Source of the DNA: Elusimicrobiaceae bacterium
Lineage (GTDB): Bacteria; Elusimicrobiota; Elusimicrobia; Elusimicrobiales; Elusimicrobiaceae
DNA: 64,000 nt
Reading direction: 5' to 3'
Assembly: GCA_017546175.1 (NCBI GenBank)
Contig: JAFYXM010000007.1
Span: 1-64,000 of the forward strand
Within the stretch, counting starts at the first letter, position 1. The number at the start of each line of letters is the position of its first letter. Below are positions 26,766 through 35,754 of this stretch, piece by piece. Under the pieces are notes generated by a model, which saw only the letters and a list, made by a program, of their open reading frames with translations, was not told the DNA's origin and did no database searches. A program made the translations under genes and the position numbers.

Positions 26766-27371
26766 CTACCTCGTTTTCAACCGGAATGTGGGAATCAATG
26801 TGGCCAACCCAATCCAAGGTACAGCCATATAGGCTAATTGGAAAGCAAAGTGCACTTTGGGCTTGAGGTACGGCAGTAACAAGAATACCGTTTGCGCTCC
26901 CAACCAAGAAGCCGCCGAAAGGAAAATGAATGTCATCAAAAAAGACAAAAGCAAAGACAAACCGATAATTCTCCATAAATCGGTGGGTTTTTTACCGATT
27001 TTTGCTTCTAAAAAGACAATCCATTTAAAGCGTGTTTTTCGCAATAATGTATCAAATAAAGAATATACGATGCCGGCCAAAACCCCTAAGAAGAAACCAA
27101 AGTATAAGTCAATACCCAAAGAGTATAAAATAATGGGCAAGGCCGTTGCCACTACACCGCTGGGAGGAATAATCCCGCCAAGCGGAGAAATGTCAATAAA
27201 CAAAAGCTCCACAAAGATGCCGATTTGCACACCGGCCATTACGTCTCCGATGCAGAGCCCAAATAAAGGGCCGGCAATAATCGGGCGCGAAATGAGGGTT
27301 TGGAACGCATAAGTAACATCCAGTTCCAAAACAGAGGCAAATAAGCTGAGCAAGATCATGGTGGTGGTCAT
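26766..27371 (-). CDS. Mannose-family PTS EIIC component
   Basis: 201 residues, shorter than the roughly 250-260 of enterobacterial ManY. Multi-pass membrane protein with the family segment ISRPIIAGPLFGLCIGDVMAGVQIG and ELLFIDISPLGGIIPPSG. The C-terminal helices are abbreviated. Overlaps EIIB by 4 bases. Short EIIC subunits occur in Man-PTS loci of non-enteric lineages that also carry hprK and rapZ. Confidence 0.88.
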   Translation of the reverse strand: MTTTMILLSLFASVLELDVTYAFQTLISRPIIAGPLFGLCIGDVMAGVQIGIFVELLFIDISPLGGIIPPSGVVATALPIILYSLGIDLYFGFFLGVLAGIVYSLFDTLLRKTRFKWIVFLEAKIGKKPTDLWRIIGLSLLLSFLMTFIFLSAASWLGAQTVFLLLPYLKPKVHFAFQLAYMAVPWIGLATLIPTFRLKTR

Positions 27372-27832
27372 AAAATTTCCTTAATGGAAAACGATTTGGA
27401 GCTAGGCACCGCTCTGGTTTCGATATCTATTCCCAAATCATTTAATATGCGTAAAGTTTTTTTATCTTCTTCGTCCAAAAATACATTTTCTGCCAGTTTC
27501 TCAGCTCCTTCTTTAAAGTGCATTCCGCCGATATTTAAAGAAGAAATTTGCAGTCCGTCTTCTAAAAGAGGATTTAAATCTTGCAGAGAATTTAAAAGCA
27601 GTAAAATGCGCTTTTCTGACTCTGCCATATAACCTACGCAACGGGCCGGCTCCAATACCGCCAGCTCATATTCAAACGGCAGGGACAAACGCAAGAGATT
27701 CTTATTGAGGTGGCACGCATTTTCCTTTGGACAAGGAATCACTACTTCATCTATATTTAGTTCAGGCAGCCACGCTTGCACCACTTGTCCGTGGATCAGG
27801 CGGTCATCTACCCGTGCAAAAACAATGGGCAT
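27368..27832 (-). CDS. Mannose-family PTS EIIB component
   Basis: 154 residues. The phospho-accepting His14 is in the signature VDDRLIHGQVVQAW. The rest is the EIIB Rossmann-like fold. It receives phosphate from EIIA, the neighbouring gene, and passes it to the sugar at EIIC/EIID. It starts one base after the EIIA stop. Confidence 0.92.
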   Translation of the reverse strand: MPIVFARVDDRLIHGQVVQAWLPELNIDEVVIPCPKENACHLNKNLLRLSLPFEYELAVLEPARCVGYMAESEKRILLLLNSLQDLNPLLEDGLQISSLNIGGMHFKEGAEKLAENVFLDEEDKKTLRILNDLGIDIETRAVPSSKSFSIKEIL

Positions 27833-27833
27833 A

Positions 27834-28238
27834 TTAGAATCCTTTAATCAAAAGCTCCGTTGCATTGATAACGGCACGTTTTCCGTCAGCTTCTATTTTT
27901 TCGGCCAGCTCTTTCACCGAGAGTTTCTTGCGGCTGTTAAGAGCGGTAAGCAACATGCTTAAATTTAGTCCGGTAATTACATAGCATTTGGGGTAATCTT
28001 TCGTGGCCGTCAAAGCAATATTGGTAGCGCTGCCGCCAAAGATGTCTGTTAACACGATAGCCCCCTCTTGAGCATCTGCAAGTAAAGTTTTAAGCTCATT
28101 GGCGCCTTGTTCAATAGAGCTAGACGTCGTGACGGAAAGAGTCTCCACCCCTTCGGCCGTTTTTCCCAAAATTTGGGCGGCGGTTTCCAACATATGTTTT
28201 GCTAAACTTGCATGTGTTACTAAAATGAGTTTTACCAT
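27834..28238 (-). CDS. Mannose-family PTS EIIA component
   Basis: 134 residues. The active His9 is in LILVTHASLAKHM. The second signature, AIVLTDIFGGSATNIA, matches EIIA of the fructose/mannose class. Separate EIIA and EIIB genes occur here, unlike ManX of enterobacteria where both are fused. It is 2 bases downstream of rapZ. Confidence 0.93.
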   Translation of the reverse strand: MVKLILVTHASLAKHMLETAAQILGKTAEGVETLSVTTSSSIEQGANELKTLLADAQEGAIVLTDIFGGSATNIALTATKDYPKCYVITGLNLSMLLTALNSRKKLSVKELAEKIEADGKRAVINATELLIKGF

Positions 28239-28240
28239 AA

Positions 28241-29095
28241 TTATAATCCTATGTCCCTGTGAAATTCTGAGGCGTTAACCCCTTGTTTTTTGAGTGTTTC
28301 TGCCAGTTGGTGTGCCATAAATACACTACGGTGTTTGCCGCCGGTACACCCCATGGCGATGGTTAAATAACTTTTTCCCTCTTTGATGTATTTGGGTATC
28401 AGATATTTAATCAAATCTGCTATTTTGTCGGCAAATTCTTGCGATTCTTTGAAAGATAAAATATATTCTTGCACTTCTTTATCAAGGCCGGTTTTTTCTT
28501 TCAGCTCCTTAACGTAATACGGATTTGGTAAGAAGCGCACGTCCATCACAATATCGGTGTCTTTTAAAATGCCGTTTTTAAAGCCAAAGGAAACCACCGA
28601 AATTTGCATTTCTCCTTCTTTCTTAATTTCCAATAAGGCAGAAATCTTTTCTTTCAGTTCCCCTAATTTTAAATCGGTGGTGTCTATTACTTTGTCGGCC
28701 GTAGCTTTGATAGGTCTTAAAAAATCATGTTCGTGAGCAATTGCCGCGGCCAATTTTTTATGAATAGGGTGCTTGTGTTTGGTTTCGGAAAAACGGCGAA
28801 TTAAGCACTCGTCGGAAGCGTCCAAAAATACCACCTTGGAAGTAAAATCTTCCCGCGTTACTTTTTTAAGCATAGCCGGCAATTGGCGCAATCTTTCTCC
28901 TTCTCTTACGTCCATGCCTAAGGCTACATTTTGTAACTCCGGTCTTTCTTTTACGTATTCGGCAAATTGGTTAAATAAAGCTAAGGGTAAATTATCTACG
29001 CAATAAAAGCCGAAGTCCCCGAATATTTTCAACGCTTGGGACTTGCCTGCTCCGCTCATACCGGTAATAATAAAAAGTTTACGCTTTTGTGTCAT
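28241..29095 (-). CDS. rapZ: RapZ-like nucleotide-binding protein (YvcJ/YhbJ family)
   Basis: 284 residues. The P-loop GMSGAGKS is at residues 12-19; YCVDNLP and the Walker-B-like [23 protein letters not shown] follow. The C-terminal domain has [10 protein letters not shown] and [11 protein letters not shown]. In enterobacteria RapZ controls glucosamine-6-phosphate synthase through small RNAs; in most other phyla the role is unclear. Its position between hprK and the PTS genes is a recurring arrangement and suggests a role in sensing sugar status. It overlaps hprK by 17 bases. Confidence 0.92.
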   Translation of the reverse strand: MTQKRKLFIITGMSGAGKSQALKIFGDFGFYCVDNLPLALFNQFAEYVKERPELQNVALGMDVREGERLRQLPAMLKKVTREDFTSKVVFLDASDECLIRRFSETKHKHPIHKKLAAAIAHEHDFLRPIKATADKVIDTTDLKLGELKEKISALLEIKKEGEMQISVVSFGFKNGILKDTDIVMDVRFLPNPYYVKELKEKTGLDKEVQEYILSFKESQEFADKIADLIKYLIPKYIKEGKSYLTIAMGCTGGKHRSVFMAHQLAETLKKQGVNASEFHRDIGL

Positions 29096-30035
29096 TCTTT
29101 TTTACCTTTGTTGTACGATTCAAAATCTTTTGGCTGAATTGTTGGGCGGTAAAAATACCTTGTTGTTTGAGCTGCTGATTTAATACAGCCACTTCCAAAA
29201 GTACCGCCAAGTTTCTGCCGGGAGTAACGGGAATACTCAGAGTTGGAATTTCCACACCCAAGATTTCCGTTGTTTTTTGCTCTACGCCCAAACGGTCAAT
29301 GCTTTTGACGGGAGGGGTAAGCTCTACTACCATGTCAATGGAAGTTTCGTCCATGGTAGATTGCACTCCAAAAAGCAGTTCTACATCTAAAATACCCAAG
29401 CCACGCACTTCCATATAGTGTCTTAGCATTTCGGGGCAAGATCCCACTAAATAGCGGCCCCAGCGTTTTTGCACTTCCACCATATCGTCAGCCACCAAAA
29501 TATGCCCGCGTTTAATCAGTTCCAACGCACATTCGCTTTTGCCGATGCCTGCTTCTCCTTTGATAAGTACACCGCTGCCGCTTACGTTAAGCAAGACTCC
29601 GTGTAAATGGGTAACGGGAGAAAGTTTTTCATCTAAAAAGCGGGAAAAGGCTGCCACAAAAGCAGAAGATTCCATCGTGGTCTTAAGTACCGGCACATCA
29701 GAAGCCAAACAAGCTTTTTTAATGGCCGGCATGGGATCTAAATCAGCAGCCATGATGATACAAGGTACATTTCCTTTAGCCAACATTTTAATGATGTGAG
29801 CTTTTAAAGCGGCTTGTTTCTGCTTGGTGCAAAAAGCATACTCGCCCCGTCCGAACACTTGGATAGAGTTGGCTCTAAAAAGATCCATGTGTCCGCACAG
29901 CGCAAGCCCCGGGCGGTTGACGCTCGGAGAAGTGATTTCTCTATGAATGTATCTTTTGCCGCAAACCAACTCCAAGTGAAGAGATTTCACTTGGAGTAGT
30001 TCGCTGACAATCACGGATTTCGTAAACTGCTGCAC
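29079..30035 (-). CDS. hprK: HPr kinase/phosphorylase
   Basis: 318 residues. The Walker A motif is in [19 protein letters not shown] (about residues 155-165). The HPrK signature region follows: [14 protein letters not shown], then [16 protein letters not shown]. It phosphorylates HPr at Ser46 and removes that phosphate depending on metabolic state. HPr here has the cognate Ser46. The neighbourhood (hpf-hprK-rapZ-PTS) resembles that of Gram-negative lineages with a compact PTS rather than of Firmicutes with CcpA. Confidence 0.95.
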   Translation of the reverse strand: MQQFTKSVIVSELLQVKSLHLELVCGKRYIHREITSPSVNRPGLALCGHMDLFRANSIQVFGRGEYAFCTKQKQAALKAHIIKMLAKGNVPCIIMAADLDPMPAIKKACLASDVPVLKTTMESSAFVAAFSRFLDEKLSPVTHLHGVLLNVSGSGVLIKGEAGIGKSECALELIKRGHILVADDMVEVQKRWGRYLVGSCPEMLRHYMEVRGLGILDVELLFGVQSTMDETSIDMVVELTPPVKSIDRLGVEQKTTEILGVEIPTLSIPVTPGRNLAVLLEVAVLNQQLKQQGIFTAQQFSQKILNRTTKVKKNDTKA

Positions 30036-30044
30036 CGCTAATCC

Positions 30045-30596
30045 TTATTTCTTTTTGACCGGTTTAATTAAACCGTAGGTGCCGTCCAAACGTTTGAAAA
30101 TCAAGTTGATTTGTTTGGAATCTTCGTCTAAGAACATCCAGAAAGAATAGCCCAAGCGTTCCATCTCATAGGCAGCATCTTCCGGGTTCATGGGGGTTAC
30201 TTCCACTTGTTTGATGACGGAGAATTTGACGTCCGTCGTCGGCAAGAGAATATTGTCGCTAAAGGTGGCAATTTCTTCCACTACGGCCGCTTTTTTGGTA
30301 GCGCGTTTAGATTTGGTTTTTTCTTTCGCTTTTTTCATTTGCGCTTCAGCTTTAGTGGCGGCTGCATCAATGGCTTTGTAAAGATCGGTTTCCACGGCGG
30401 TGGCAGAGATATTGTTTTTGCTGCCGGTGTGGATAACGATTTCGGCACGTTGGTTGATTTTCTTCTCTACAGAGAGCAACACTTGCGCCCAAACGATATG
30501 ATCAAAATTTTTCTCCATTTTGCTGACGCGGGTCTGCACGAATTGTTTAATGGCAGGCGTCAGTTTAATATTTTTAGCGGTAACTTTAATTTCCAT
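30045..30596 (-). CDS. hpf: Long-form ribosome hibernation promoting factor
   Basis: 183 residues. The N-terminal RaiA/YfiA-type domain (about 1-105) has KNIKLTPAIKQFVQTRVSKMEKNFDHI. The C-terminal dimerisation domain ends in the characteristic MNPEDAAYEMERLGYSFWMF ... DGTYGLIKP segment. Long HPF forms 100S ribosome dimers in stationary phase. Between the domains lies a Lys/Ala-rich linker. First gene of the PTS operon, with an upstream TTGACA / TTTAAA promoter-like pair and a palindrome in the leader. Confidence 0.95.
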   Translation of the reverse strand: MEIKVTAKNIKLTPAIKQFVQTRVSKMEKNFDHIVWAQVLLSVEKKINQRAEIVIHTGSKNNISATAVETDLYKAIDAAATKAEAQMKKAKEKTKSKRATKKAAVVEEIATFSDNILLPTTDVKFSVIKQVEVTPMNPEDAAYEMERLGYSFWMFLDEDSKQINLIFKRLDGTYGLIKPVKKK

Positions 30597-30618
30597 AATT
30601 TCCTCCGTGTAGTCTTAA

Positions 30619-30631
30619 ACGGGTAACCCGT
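30619..30631. promoter_or_regulatory. Perfect palindrome in the hpf leader (possible operator)
   Basis: ACGGGT-A-ACCCGT is a perfect 6-bp inverted repeat with a single central base. It lies between the likely promoter (minus-strand TTGACA, complement of 30662-30667; TTTAAA, complement of 30639-30644) and the hpf start. No known operator is recognised. Confidence 0.4.
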
Positions 30632-30853
30632 ATAGACATTTAAACATTAATGCTTTGTCGGTGTCAACGGCGTTTTCAGGCGAAAAAAAGATTAGTTTTT
30701 CTTGAGCTGATATTTTTTTTCGCAAAAGAGCCATTGGCAGGGCTTTTCCTCCTTGTGTATATGAGATTTTTCCGTCGGTATTTAAGTATAAGGGGGAAAA
30801 GAATAAAAAACAAGGGAGAATTAAAAAAGCGCGGAAAACTTTTCCGGGAAAAT

Positions 30854-30908
30854 AAAAAAGCAACTTCTCGGACTTACCCTACACCAAGTAGGAACCGAAC
30901 GAAGTTGC
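30854..30908 (-). terminator. Structured terminator of the smc operon
   Basis: On the minus strand the stem GCAACTTC / GAAGTTGC (30901-30908 with 30860-30867) is followed by T6. Inner stems CCGA/TCGG-type (30868-30871 with 30895-30898) and CCTA/TAGG (30878-30881 with 30889-30892) fill the loop, giving an unusually long terminator hairpin of about 49 nt. The rest of the 30597-30949 interval holds the hpf promoter and nothing else I can support. Confidence 0.75.
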
Positions 30909-30949
30909 CTATAAATAGTATAAACAATTCAAAAAGTACGGTCAAAAGT

Positions 30950-31693
30950 TTACATTCCTAAACCTAAGCTGTCTATTAAGAAAGTCGGCAGCCCTGCTGC
31001 ACGCATTTTTTCTTGTGTTTTGGCAAAATCATAAGACTCACGTAAAAAGCGGAAAGTATTGGTTTTTGTATCCCAAATTCCAAAGGAAGCACGGGTGTCA
31101 TTATCGCGCGGTTTTCCTACGGAGCCGGGGTTGACCACATAGCGTAAAATAGGGTGGAAATTGACGGAGGGTTCTTTGTGCGCCACCGATACGTGGCAAA
31201 TATTTTCGTCCCCTTCCATATAAAAGGGCAAATGTGTATGCCCCACAAAAAGGACTTGTCCTTCCCATAAAGAATAGGCCGTGCGATACTGGCCGCAGTT
31301 GGCGAAATATTCTTTAATGGGGTCCATGGGGGTGCCGTGCACAACGGAAAAGTTTTTACCGCGGTATATTTCCGGCAGGAAAGACACACAACGAATGGAA
31401 CGGGCAGAAAGCTGTTGCTCGGTCCAGTCTAATACTTGCAAAGCTTCAAAATTGAAATACATGCGCAATTCGGGGTGAGTGAACACGGCATCATGATTTC
31501 CCATAACCCCGATGGCAAGCCCTTCTTCTTTTAATTTGCTGTATTTTTGGACGCACTTTTCCGGATCGGGTCCATAACCGATTAAATCTCCGCAGAAAAT
31601 ATATTTTTCCGCTCCTTCCGCTTTTAGGCGCTTTAAAGCCGCGTTAAAAGCTTCCAAATTGCCATGGATATCGGAAAGGACCCCGTATTTCAT
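30950..31693 (-). CDS. Calcineurin-like metallophosphoesterase
   Basis: 247 residues. The metallophosphoesterase motifs are in order: LSDIHGN, CGDLIGYG, VMGNHDA, VVHGTPMD, FVGHTHLPF and NPGSVGKPRD. This form is close to the YfcE-like and Ap4A-hydrolase-like branches; the substrate is not determined. The start ATG overlaps the smc stop codon (TAATG), so it is translationally coupled to smc. Both end at the structured terminator downstream. Confidence 0.88.
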   Translation of the reverse strand: MKYGVLSDIHGNLEAFNAALKRLKAEGAEKYIFCGDLIGYGPDPEKCVQKYSKLKEEGLAIGVMGNHDAVFTHPELRMYFNFEALQVLDWTEQQLSARSIRCVSFLPEIYRGKNFSVVHGTPMDPIKEYFANCGQYRTAYSLWEGQVLFVGHTHLPFYMEGDENICHVSVAHKEPSVNFHPILRYVVNPGSVGKPRDNDTRASFGIWDTKTNTFRFLRESYDFAKTQEKMRAAGLPTFLIDSLGLGM

Positions 31694-34600
31694 TAGCGTA
31701 CCGCCATATTTTCCACTTGCTCTTTTTTGACGGCGTCGGCGCGGTCAGCCAAGTTGACGGACATGGTTTTGGATACGCCGCTTTCTTCCATGGTAATGCC
31801 GTAGAGGCGGCGGGCCGCTTCCATGGTGCGTTTGTTATGGGTAACCACAATAAATTGCGTAGAGGCGGAAAATTCTTTGATTAAGTTCACAAAGCGTTCT
31901 ACGTTGGCTTCGTCCAAAGCAGCATCGGCTTCGTCCATGATACAGAACGGAGAAGGATTATGCGTAAAGAACGCAAACAAGAGCGACAAAGCCGTCAGCG
32001 TTTTTTCTCCGCCGGACATGGAAGAAATATTTAACAGTTTTTTGCCGGGGGGTTGGGCATAAATTTCTATACCGGTTTCCAGTAAGTTTTCAGGGTCGGT
32101 AAGCACCAAATCACATTCGCCGCCACGGAATAAAGACTGGTACGTGTTTTTAAAATGCATCTTTACCTGTTCAAAGGTATATTTAAAATTATCGCGCGTT
32201 GTGACGTTAATCTTATGAATGGCGGAGCGCAAATCTTTTTTGGCTTCTTCCAAATCGTTGATTTGAGATTTCAAAAAGTCATGTCGTTGGCTCAAAGCAT
32301 CATATTCTTCCGGAGCGGTCATGTTGACTGCGCCCATATTTTCAATGCGTTTGCGTATCATTTTCACGCGCTCATAATCTACCTGTTTGTCTCCAAAGTT
32401 CAGCTGGGCTTCTTCGGGGGTGATGTTCCAACTTTCAAACAAATTGTTGACCACCGTAGTACGTTGGCGGCGTGCATTGGCTAAAGCATTTTCTAAATCA
32501 TTTTGTTTGATGTGCAGTTCGCTCAAGGTTTTCTTGTTGGCATTGAGTGCGGTCATTTTGTCATCAAATTCTTTCTTAAGTGCTTCTAAAGATTGACGCA
32601 ATTTGTACTCGTCTGTTTCCAGCTTGGCCAGGCTGTCTCTTTCGGTGGAAAGTTTGGCTTGGGTGGATAATTTTTCTTCAGCTAAAGCTTGCAAACGGGC
32701 ACTGGCAGTTTTGGCCGCTTCGGCTCGTTTTCCTTCGTTTTGGAGCAACGTATTGTATTCAAATTCGGTAGATTTTAAATCTACTTCTACATTGTTTTTA
32801 CGGATTTTTAATTCATACAAACCGCCGTTTAAGTTGTTTAAACGCGTTTTAGATTCTTCTGTCTGTTTTTGTAAGTCTGTTTTTTGCGTTTTTAATTGTT
32901 CGGTTTTGTTTTTGATTTCTTCTTGTTGTTGCAAAAGAATCTGTAAATCGGACTGTAATTTTTGTACGTTTTGCTTTCGATTTTCCACGCGCAACATCAG
33001 TTGGCGTTTTTGCTCTGCTATACGGGCCAAAGCTTCTTGGGCTTGTTTAAGCTCTCTTTCTTTGGAGGAAAGGTCTCCTTGCACCGCACCTACGGCTACG
33101 GCGGCCTCTTGGGCAGCGATTCGCAGCGCGCGCAGGGTTTCTTCGGCTTTGGTTAATTGGTCGTAATTAGAGATAATTTCTTTAGAAATATTTTCTTCCG
33201 TTTCTGTTTTTTGGGCCAAAGATTCTTGTACCGATTCTTCCTCTCCCCAATAAGCTTCCGGTGCAGACATACCTGCCGCACCGGCACTTAAGAAAAAGTC
33301 ACTTTGTACAGTGTCTTCTTCCTGTGCGTGGTAAGAACCGACGAGCAGAGAAATCAAATTTTCAAGGTCTGCGGCATATTTTAATTCTTTCATCAAAGAA
33401 CCCGTGGCTTTCGGCGCGGGAGGGACTTTATTGAGCAAGATAAATTTGCAGCGGGCTTTGCCGTGTTCTTTGAGTTTGGACACAGCCTCTTGCGCAGCGT
33501 TTTCATTGTCACACAAAACGGCATCTAAATATTTGCCGAAGGCTTCTTCCACCGCTGTTGCCAAAGAGGCGGGGAATTTTAAGGCTTTGCGCAAAGTGCC
33601 TTTGACACCGTTGATTTTTGCCTGAGAAACCAAGTTGACCCCGACCCAATAAGGATTGTTTTTTCCTTGTGTGCGAATCATCTCTAACTTAGCATTTAAA
33701 GCGGCTTTTTCAGATTTTAAAGCGGATAATTGTTCGTTTAATCCGGCGCGTTTTTGTTGTAAATCTTTTAACAAGGTTTCTTGTTGGCTGATTTGTTCTT
33801 TGGCTTCTTGAGCGGCTTTTTGTTTATTCTGCAACTTAGTGCGTATTTCTTCTAGCAATTTTTGCAGTTCTTCTACACCGCTGCCGGCTTGGCTGCTTTT
33901 TTCTAAGGTGATTAAATCTTCATTTTCGCGTTGTACATTGGCCTGTTCCAAAGAAATTTTATTTTGGCATTCCATTTGGCTTTGTACCAAACGCATTAAA
34001 TCATTGCTGGCGCGTTGAATTTGAATATCGCTCTCGCGCAATTGTTGCTCTTGCTGTTGGGCTTTGGCAAATTCTTCGTTATATTGTTTTTGTAAGGGGG
34101 ACAGTTGTCCGTCTAATTCCATAAGCTGTGCTTTGAGCTTTTCAATAGCGGGGGCAATTTCTTTAATGCGGTTTTGCCCTCGTTCAGATTCGCTGCCGGC
34201 AGCGGTTAATTGTGCGGTAAATTCTGCCGTTAAGTTATCACAGTTTTTAATAGCCCCTTCCAAAAGACCCACTTGATATTTGCTGGCGGCAATTTTTTCG
34301 TTAAAATCAGCCATTTCTTTTTGTTTGTGAGTTAGATTTAAATCCATGGCCGCAGTTTGCCCTTCTTGCGCAGAAATTTGGTTCTCCAAATCTTTACAGC
34401 GGCTGAGTACCGGCTCTAATTCTGCTCCGTGTTTGGCAATCAGACCGTCTGCTTCTTTTATGGAATATAAAGAAATGGCAATTTCGCTTTCTTTAAGTTC
34501 TTCGCGATATTTTTGGTACAAACGGGCTTTGCGTGCTTCAGCGTCTAATTTTTTAATTTGTTCGGAAATCAAAGCCACCGTATCGGATAGACGGGCTAAG

Positions 34601-35160
34601 TCTAAATCTACGCGCTCCAAACGGCGGATACATTCTTCTCTTTTTGATTTATATTTGGAAACACCGGCCACTTCTTCAAACATTTCACGGCGTTGTTCCG
34701 GCGTGGCGGAAAGGACGCTTTCTACGCCGCCTTGGTCAATAATGGCATATCCTTCCCCGCCGATACCGGTATCTAAAAATAAATCACGGATATCGCGTAA
34801 GCGGCATTGAACTTTGTTTAAATAATATTCACTTTCACCGGAGCGGAAGATTTTGCGCGTAACGGTAATTTCGTTAAAATCAAGCGGTAAGTTGCGCGTG
34901 GAGTTGTCAAAAATCATACTCACTTGCGCCATATTAAGCGGAGCGCGTTTGGCAGTACCGTTAAAAATAATATCCACCATGGAGGCAGAACGCAACGCTT
35001 TCCAGCTCATTTCCCCAATCGTCCAACGCACAGAATCAATCACGTTAGATTTGCCGCAACCGTTTGGCCCTACCACACAAGTGATGCCCGGTTCAAAGTC
35101 CAGACGTACTTTGTCGGCGAAAGATTTAAAACCTACGATTTCTATGGCTTTTAGGTACAT
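31693..35160 (-). CDS. smc: Chromosome segregation protein SMC
   Basis: 1155 residues from the ATG at 35160. The longer frame reaching 35454 runs through the promoter; the true N-terminus is MYLKAIEIVGFKSFADKV, with GAGGATCATC just upstream. Walker A is GPNGCGKS at 31-38. A hinge domain (about 505-640, NPYWVGVNLV to the EDTVQSDFF region) separates two long coiled coils. The C-terminal head has the signature SSMSGGEKTLTALSLLFAF and Walker B PFCIMDEADAALDEANV. It condenses and resolves chromosomes together with ScpA/ScpB, which are not in the window. Confidence 0.96.
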   Translation of the reverse strand: MYLKAIEIVGFKSFADKVRLDFEPGITCVVGPNGCGKSNVIDSVRWTIGEMSWKALRSASMVDIIFNGTAKRAPLNMAQVSMIFDNSTRNLPLDFNEITVTRKIFRSGESEYYLNKVQCRLRDIRDLFLDTGIGGEGYAIIDQGGVESVLSATPEQRREMFEEVAGVSKYKSKREECIRRLERVDLDLARLSDTVALISEQIKKLDAEARKARLYQKYREELKESEIAISLYSIKEADGLIAKHGAELEPVLSRCKDLENQISAQEGQTAAMDLNLTHKQKEMADFNEKIAASKYQVGLLEGAIKNCDNLTAEFTAQLTAAGSESERGQNRIKEIAPAIEKLKAQLMELDGQLSPLQKQYNEEFAKAQQQEQQLRESDIQIQRASNDLMRLVQSQMECQNKISLEQANVQRENEDLITLEKSSQAGSGVEELQKLLEEIRTKLQNKQKAAQEAKEQISQQETLLKDLQQKRAGLNEQLSALKSEKAALNAKLEMIRTQGKNNPYWVGVNLVSQAKINGVKGTLRKALKFPASLATAVEEAFGKYLDAVLCDNENAAQEAVSKLKEHGKARCKFILLNKVPPAPKATGSLMKELKYAADLENLISLLVGSYHAQEEDTVQSDFFLSAGAAGMSAPEAYWGEEESVQESLAQKTETEENISKEIISNYDQLTKAEETLRALRIAAQEAAVAVGAVQGDLSSKERELKQAQEALARIAEQKRQLMLRVENRKQNVQKLQSDLQILLQQQEEIKNKTEQLKTQKTDLQKQTEESKTRLNNLNGGLYELKIRKNNVEVDLKSTEFEYNTLLQNEGKRAEAAKTASARLQALAEEKLSTQAKLSTERDSLAKLETDEYKLRQSLEALKKEFDDKMTALNANKKTLSELHIKQNDLENALANARRQRTTVVNNLFESWNITPEEAQLNFGDKQVDYERVKMIRKRIENMGAVNMTAPEEYDALSQRHDFLKSQINDLEEAKKDLRSAIHKINVTTRDNFKYTFEQVKMHFKNTYQSLFRGGECDLVLTDPENLLETGIEIYAQPPGKKLLNISSMSGGEKTLTALSLLFAFFTHNPSPFCIMDEADAALDEANVERFVNLIKEFSASTQFIVVTHNKRTMEAARRLYGITMEESGVSKTMSVNLADRADAVKKEQVENMAVR

Positions 35161-35190
35161 GATGATCCTCTTTTTGGGGTATATATAAGT

Positions 35191-35221
35191 ATTATAACAT
35201 TTCCCGCGCGTACGGAAATGT
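35191..35221 (-). promoter_or_regulatory. smc promoter with adjoining inverted repeat
   Basis: On the minus strand TGTTATAAT is an extended -10 (hexamer at 35191-35196). Directly upstream lies a perfect 8-bp inverted repeat ACATTTCC / GGAAATGT (35197-35204 and 35214-35221) covering the -35 region, a possible operator. Confidence 0.55.
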
Positions 35222-35331
35222 GTAAAATGTCCGTCGGAGCCCGACGAGATAAAGCTTTCTTTTTCTTCTATACGCGTACTGAAAGTAAGTTTTCCTAAAA
35301 ACTGTCGAGGAGACACCGAGGAAAAAAACAC

Positions 35332-35360
35332 TTGCAAAAGCGTGTAATATTTATTAGACT
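35332..35360 (+). promoter_or_regulatory. Promoter for the 74-residue repeat protein
   Basis: TTGCAA (35332-35337) and TAGACT (35355-35360) at 17-bp spacing. It is placed so that the transcript would begin just before the folded leader at 35370. Confidence 0.4.
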
Positions 35361-35369
35361 TTTTCGGTA

Positions 35370-35450
35370 AGGGACTTCGGACCTTTCTTTCGCTTGAAAG
35401 TTCGTTCGGTACGCGAAAGATAAAATTTTTTTTATTAAAATCCGGACCCT
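35370..35450 (+). promoter_or_regulatory. Structured 5' leader with possible attenuator
   Basis: An outer pairing AGGG + TTCGGA (35370-35381) with TCCGGA + CCCT (35441-35450) encloses an inner stem TCTTTCGC / GCGAAAGA (35386-35393, 35413-35420). The inner hairpin is followed by a T8 tract, like a terminator. The segment CTTTC can also pair with a nearer GAAAG (35396-35400), giving an exclusive alternative fold. No known riboswitch family is recognised. Confidence 0.4.
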
Positions 35451-35486
35451 GCAATAAAAGAAGATTCCTTAAGGAGGAACATTCAA

Positions 35487-35711
35487 ATGGCTGAAAGAGT
35501 ATTGAAAATCGGTGTAGAACGCGAAGACGGTTTCTTGTACTATATTGACAAAGACGGCGACGTGGCCCGTGTACAAATGGCTCGCGGCGGCAAAAAAGGT
35601 GGCAAACCTAAAAAAGTAGAAAAAACCGGCATCAAAAAAGAAAAAGGATATCTCTATTTCTTGGATAAGAAAGGCGATATCTCCAGAGCCAAAATGGTCA
35701 ACGCCAAATAA
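35487..35711 (+). CDS. Small basic protein with an internal duplication
   Basis: 74 residues with a perfect AAGGAGG Shine-Dalgarno. Two 23-residue repeats (about 9-31 and 48-70) share G-x-x-[RK]-E-x-G-[FY]-L-Y-x-x-D-K-x-G-D and end in R-x-x-M; a Gly/Lys-rich linker (RGGKKGGKPKK) joins them. Each repeat reads as two short beta strands with a turn. It is Lys-rich and cytoplasmic, so nucleic-acid or ribosome binding is possible, but I recognise no named family. Strong ribosome site, own leader and strong terminator suggest high expression. Confidence 0.75.
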   Translation: MAERVLKIGVEREDGFLYYIDKDGDVARVQMARGGKKGGKPKKVEKTGIKKEKGYLYFLDKKGDISRAKMVNAK

Positions 35712-35726
35712 GTTGACTGATAATTT

Positions 35727-35754
35727 AAAAGCCCCGCGCAAGCGGGGCTTTTTT
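35727..35754 (+). terminator. Rho-independent terminator
   Basis: AAAAGCCCCGC / GCGGGGCTTTTTT with a GCAA tetraloop, 16 bases after the 74-residue protein. Confidence 0.93.

Noticed and set aside
30615-30863. Minus-strand 82-codon frame with a hydrophobic start between hpf and the phosphoesterase gene
   Set aside because: It starts with TTG inside the smc terminator, lacks a ribosome site, and runs through the hpf promoter; no protein-like domain.
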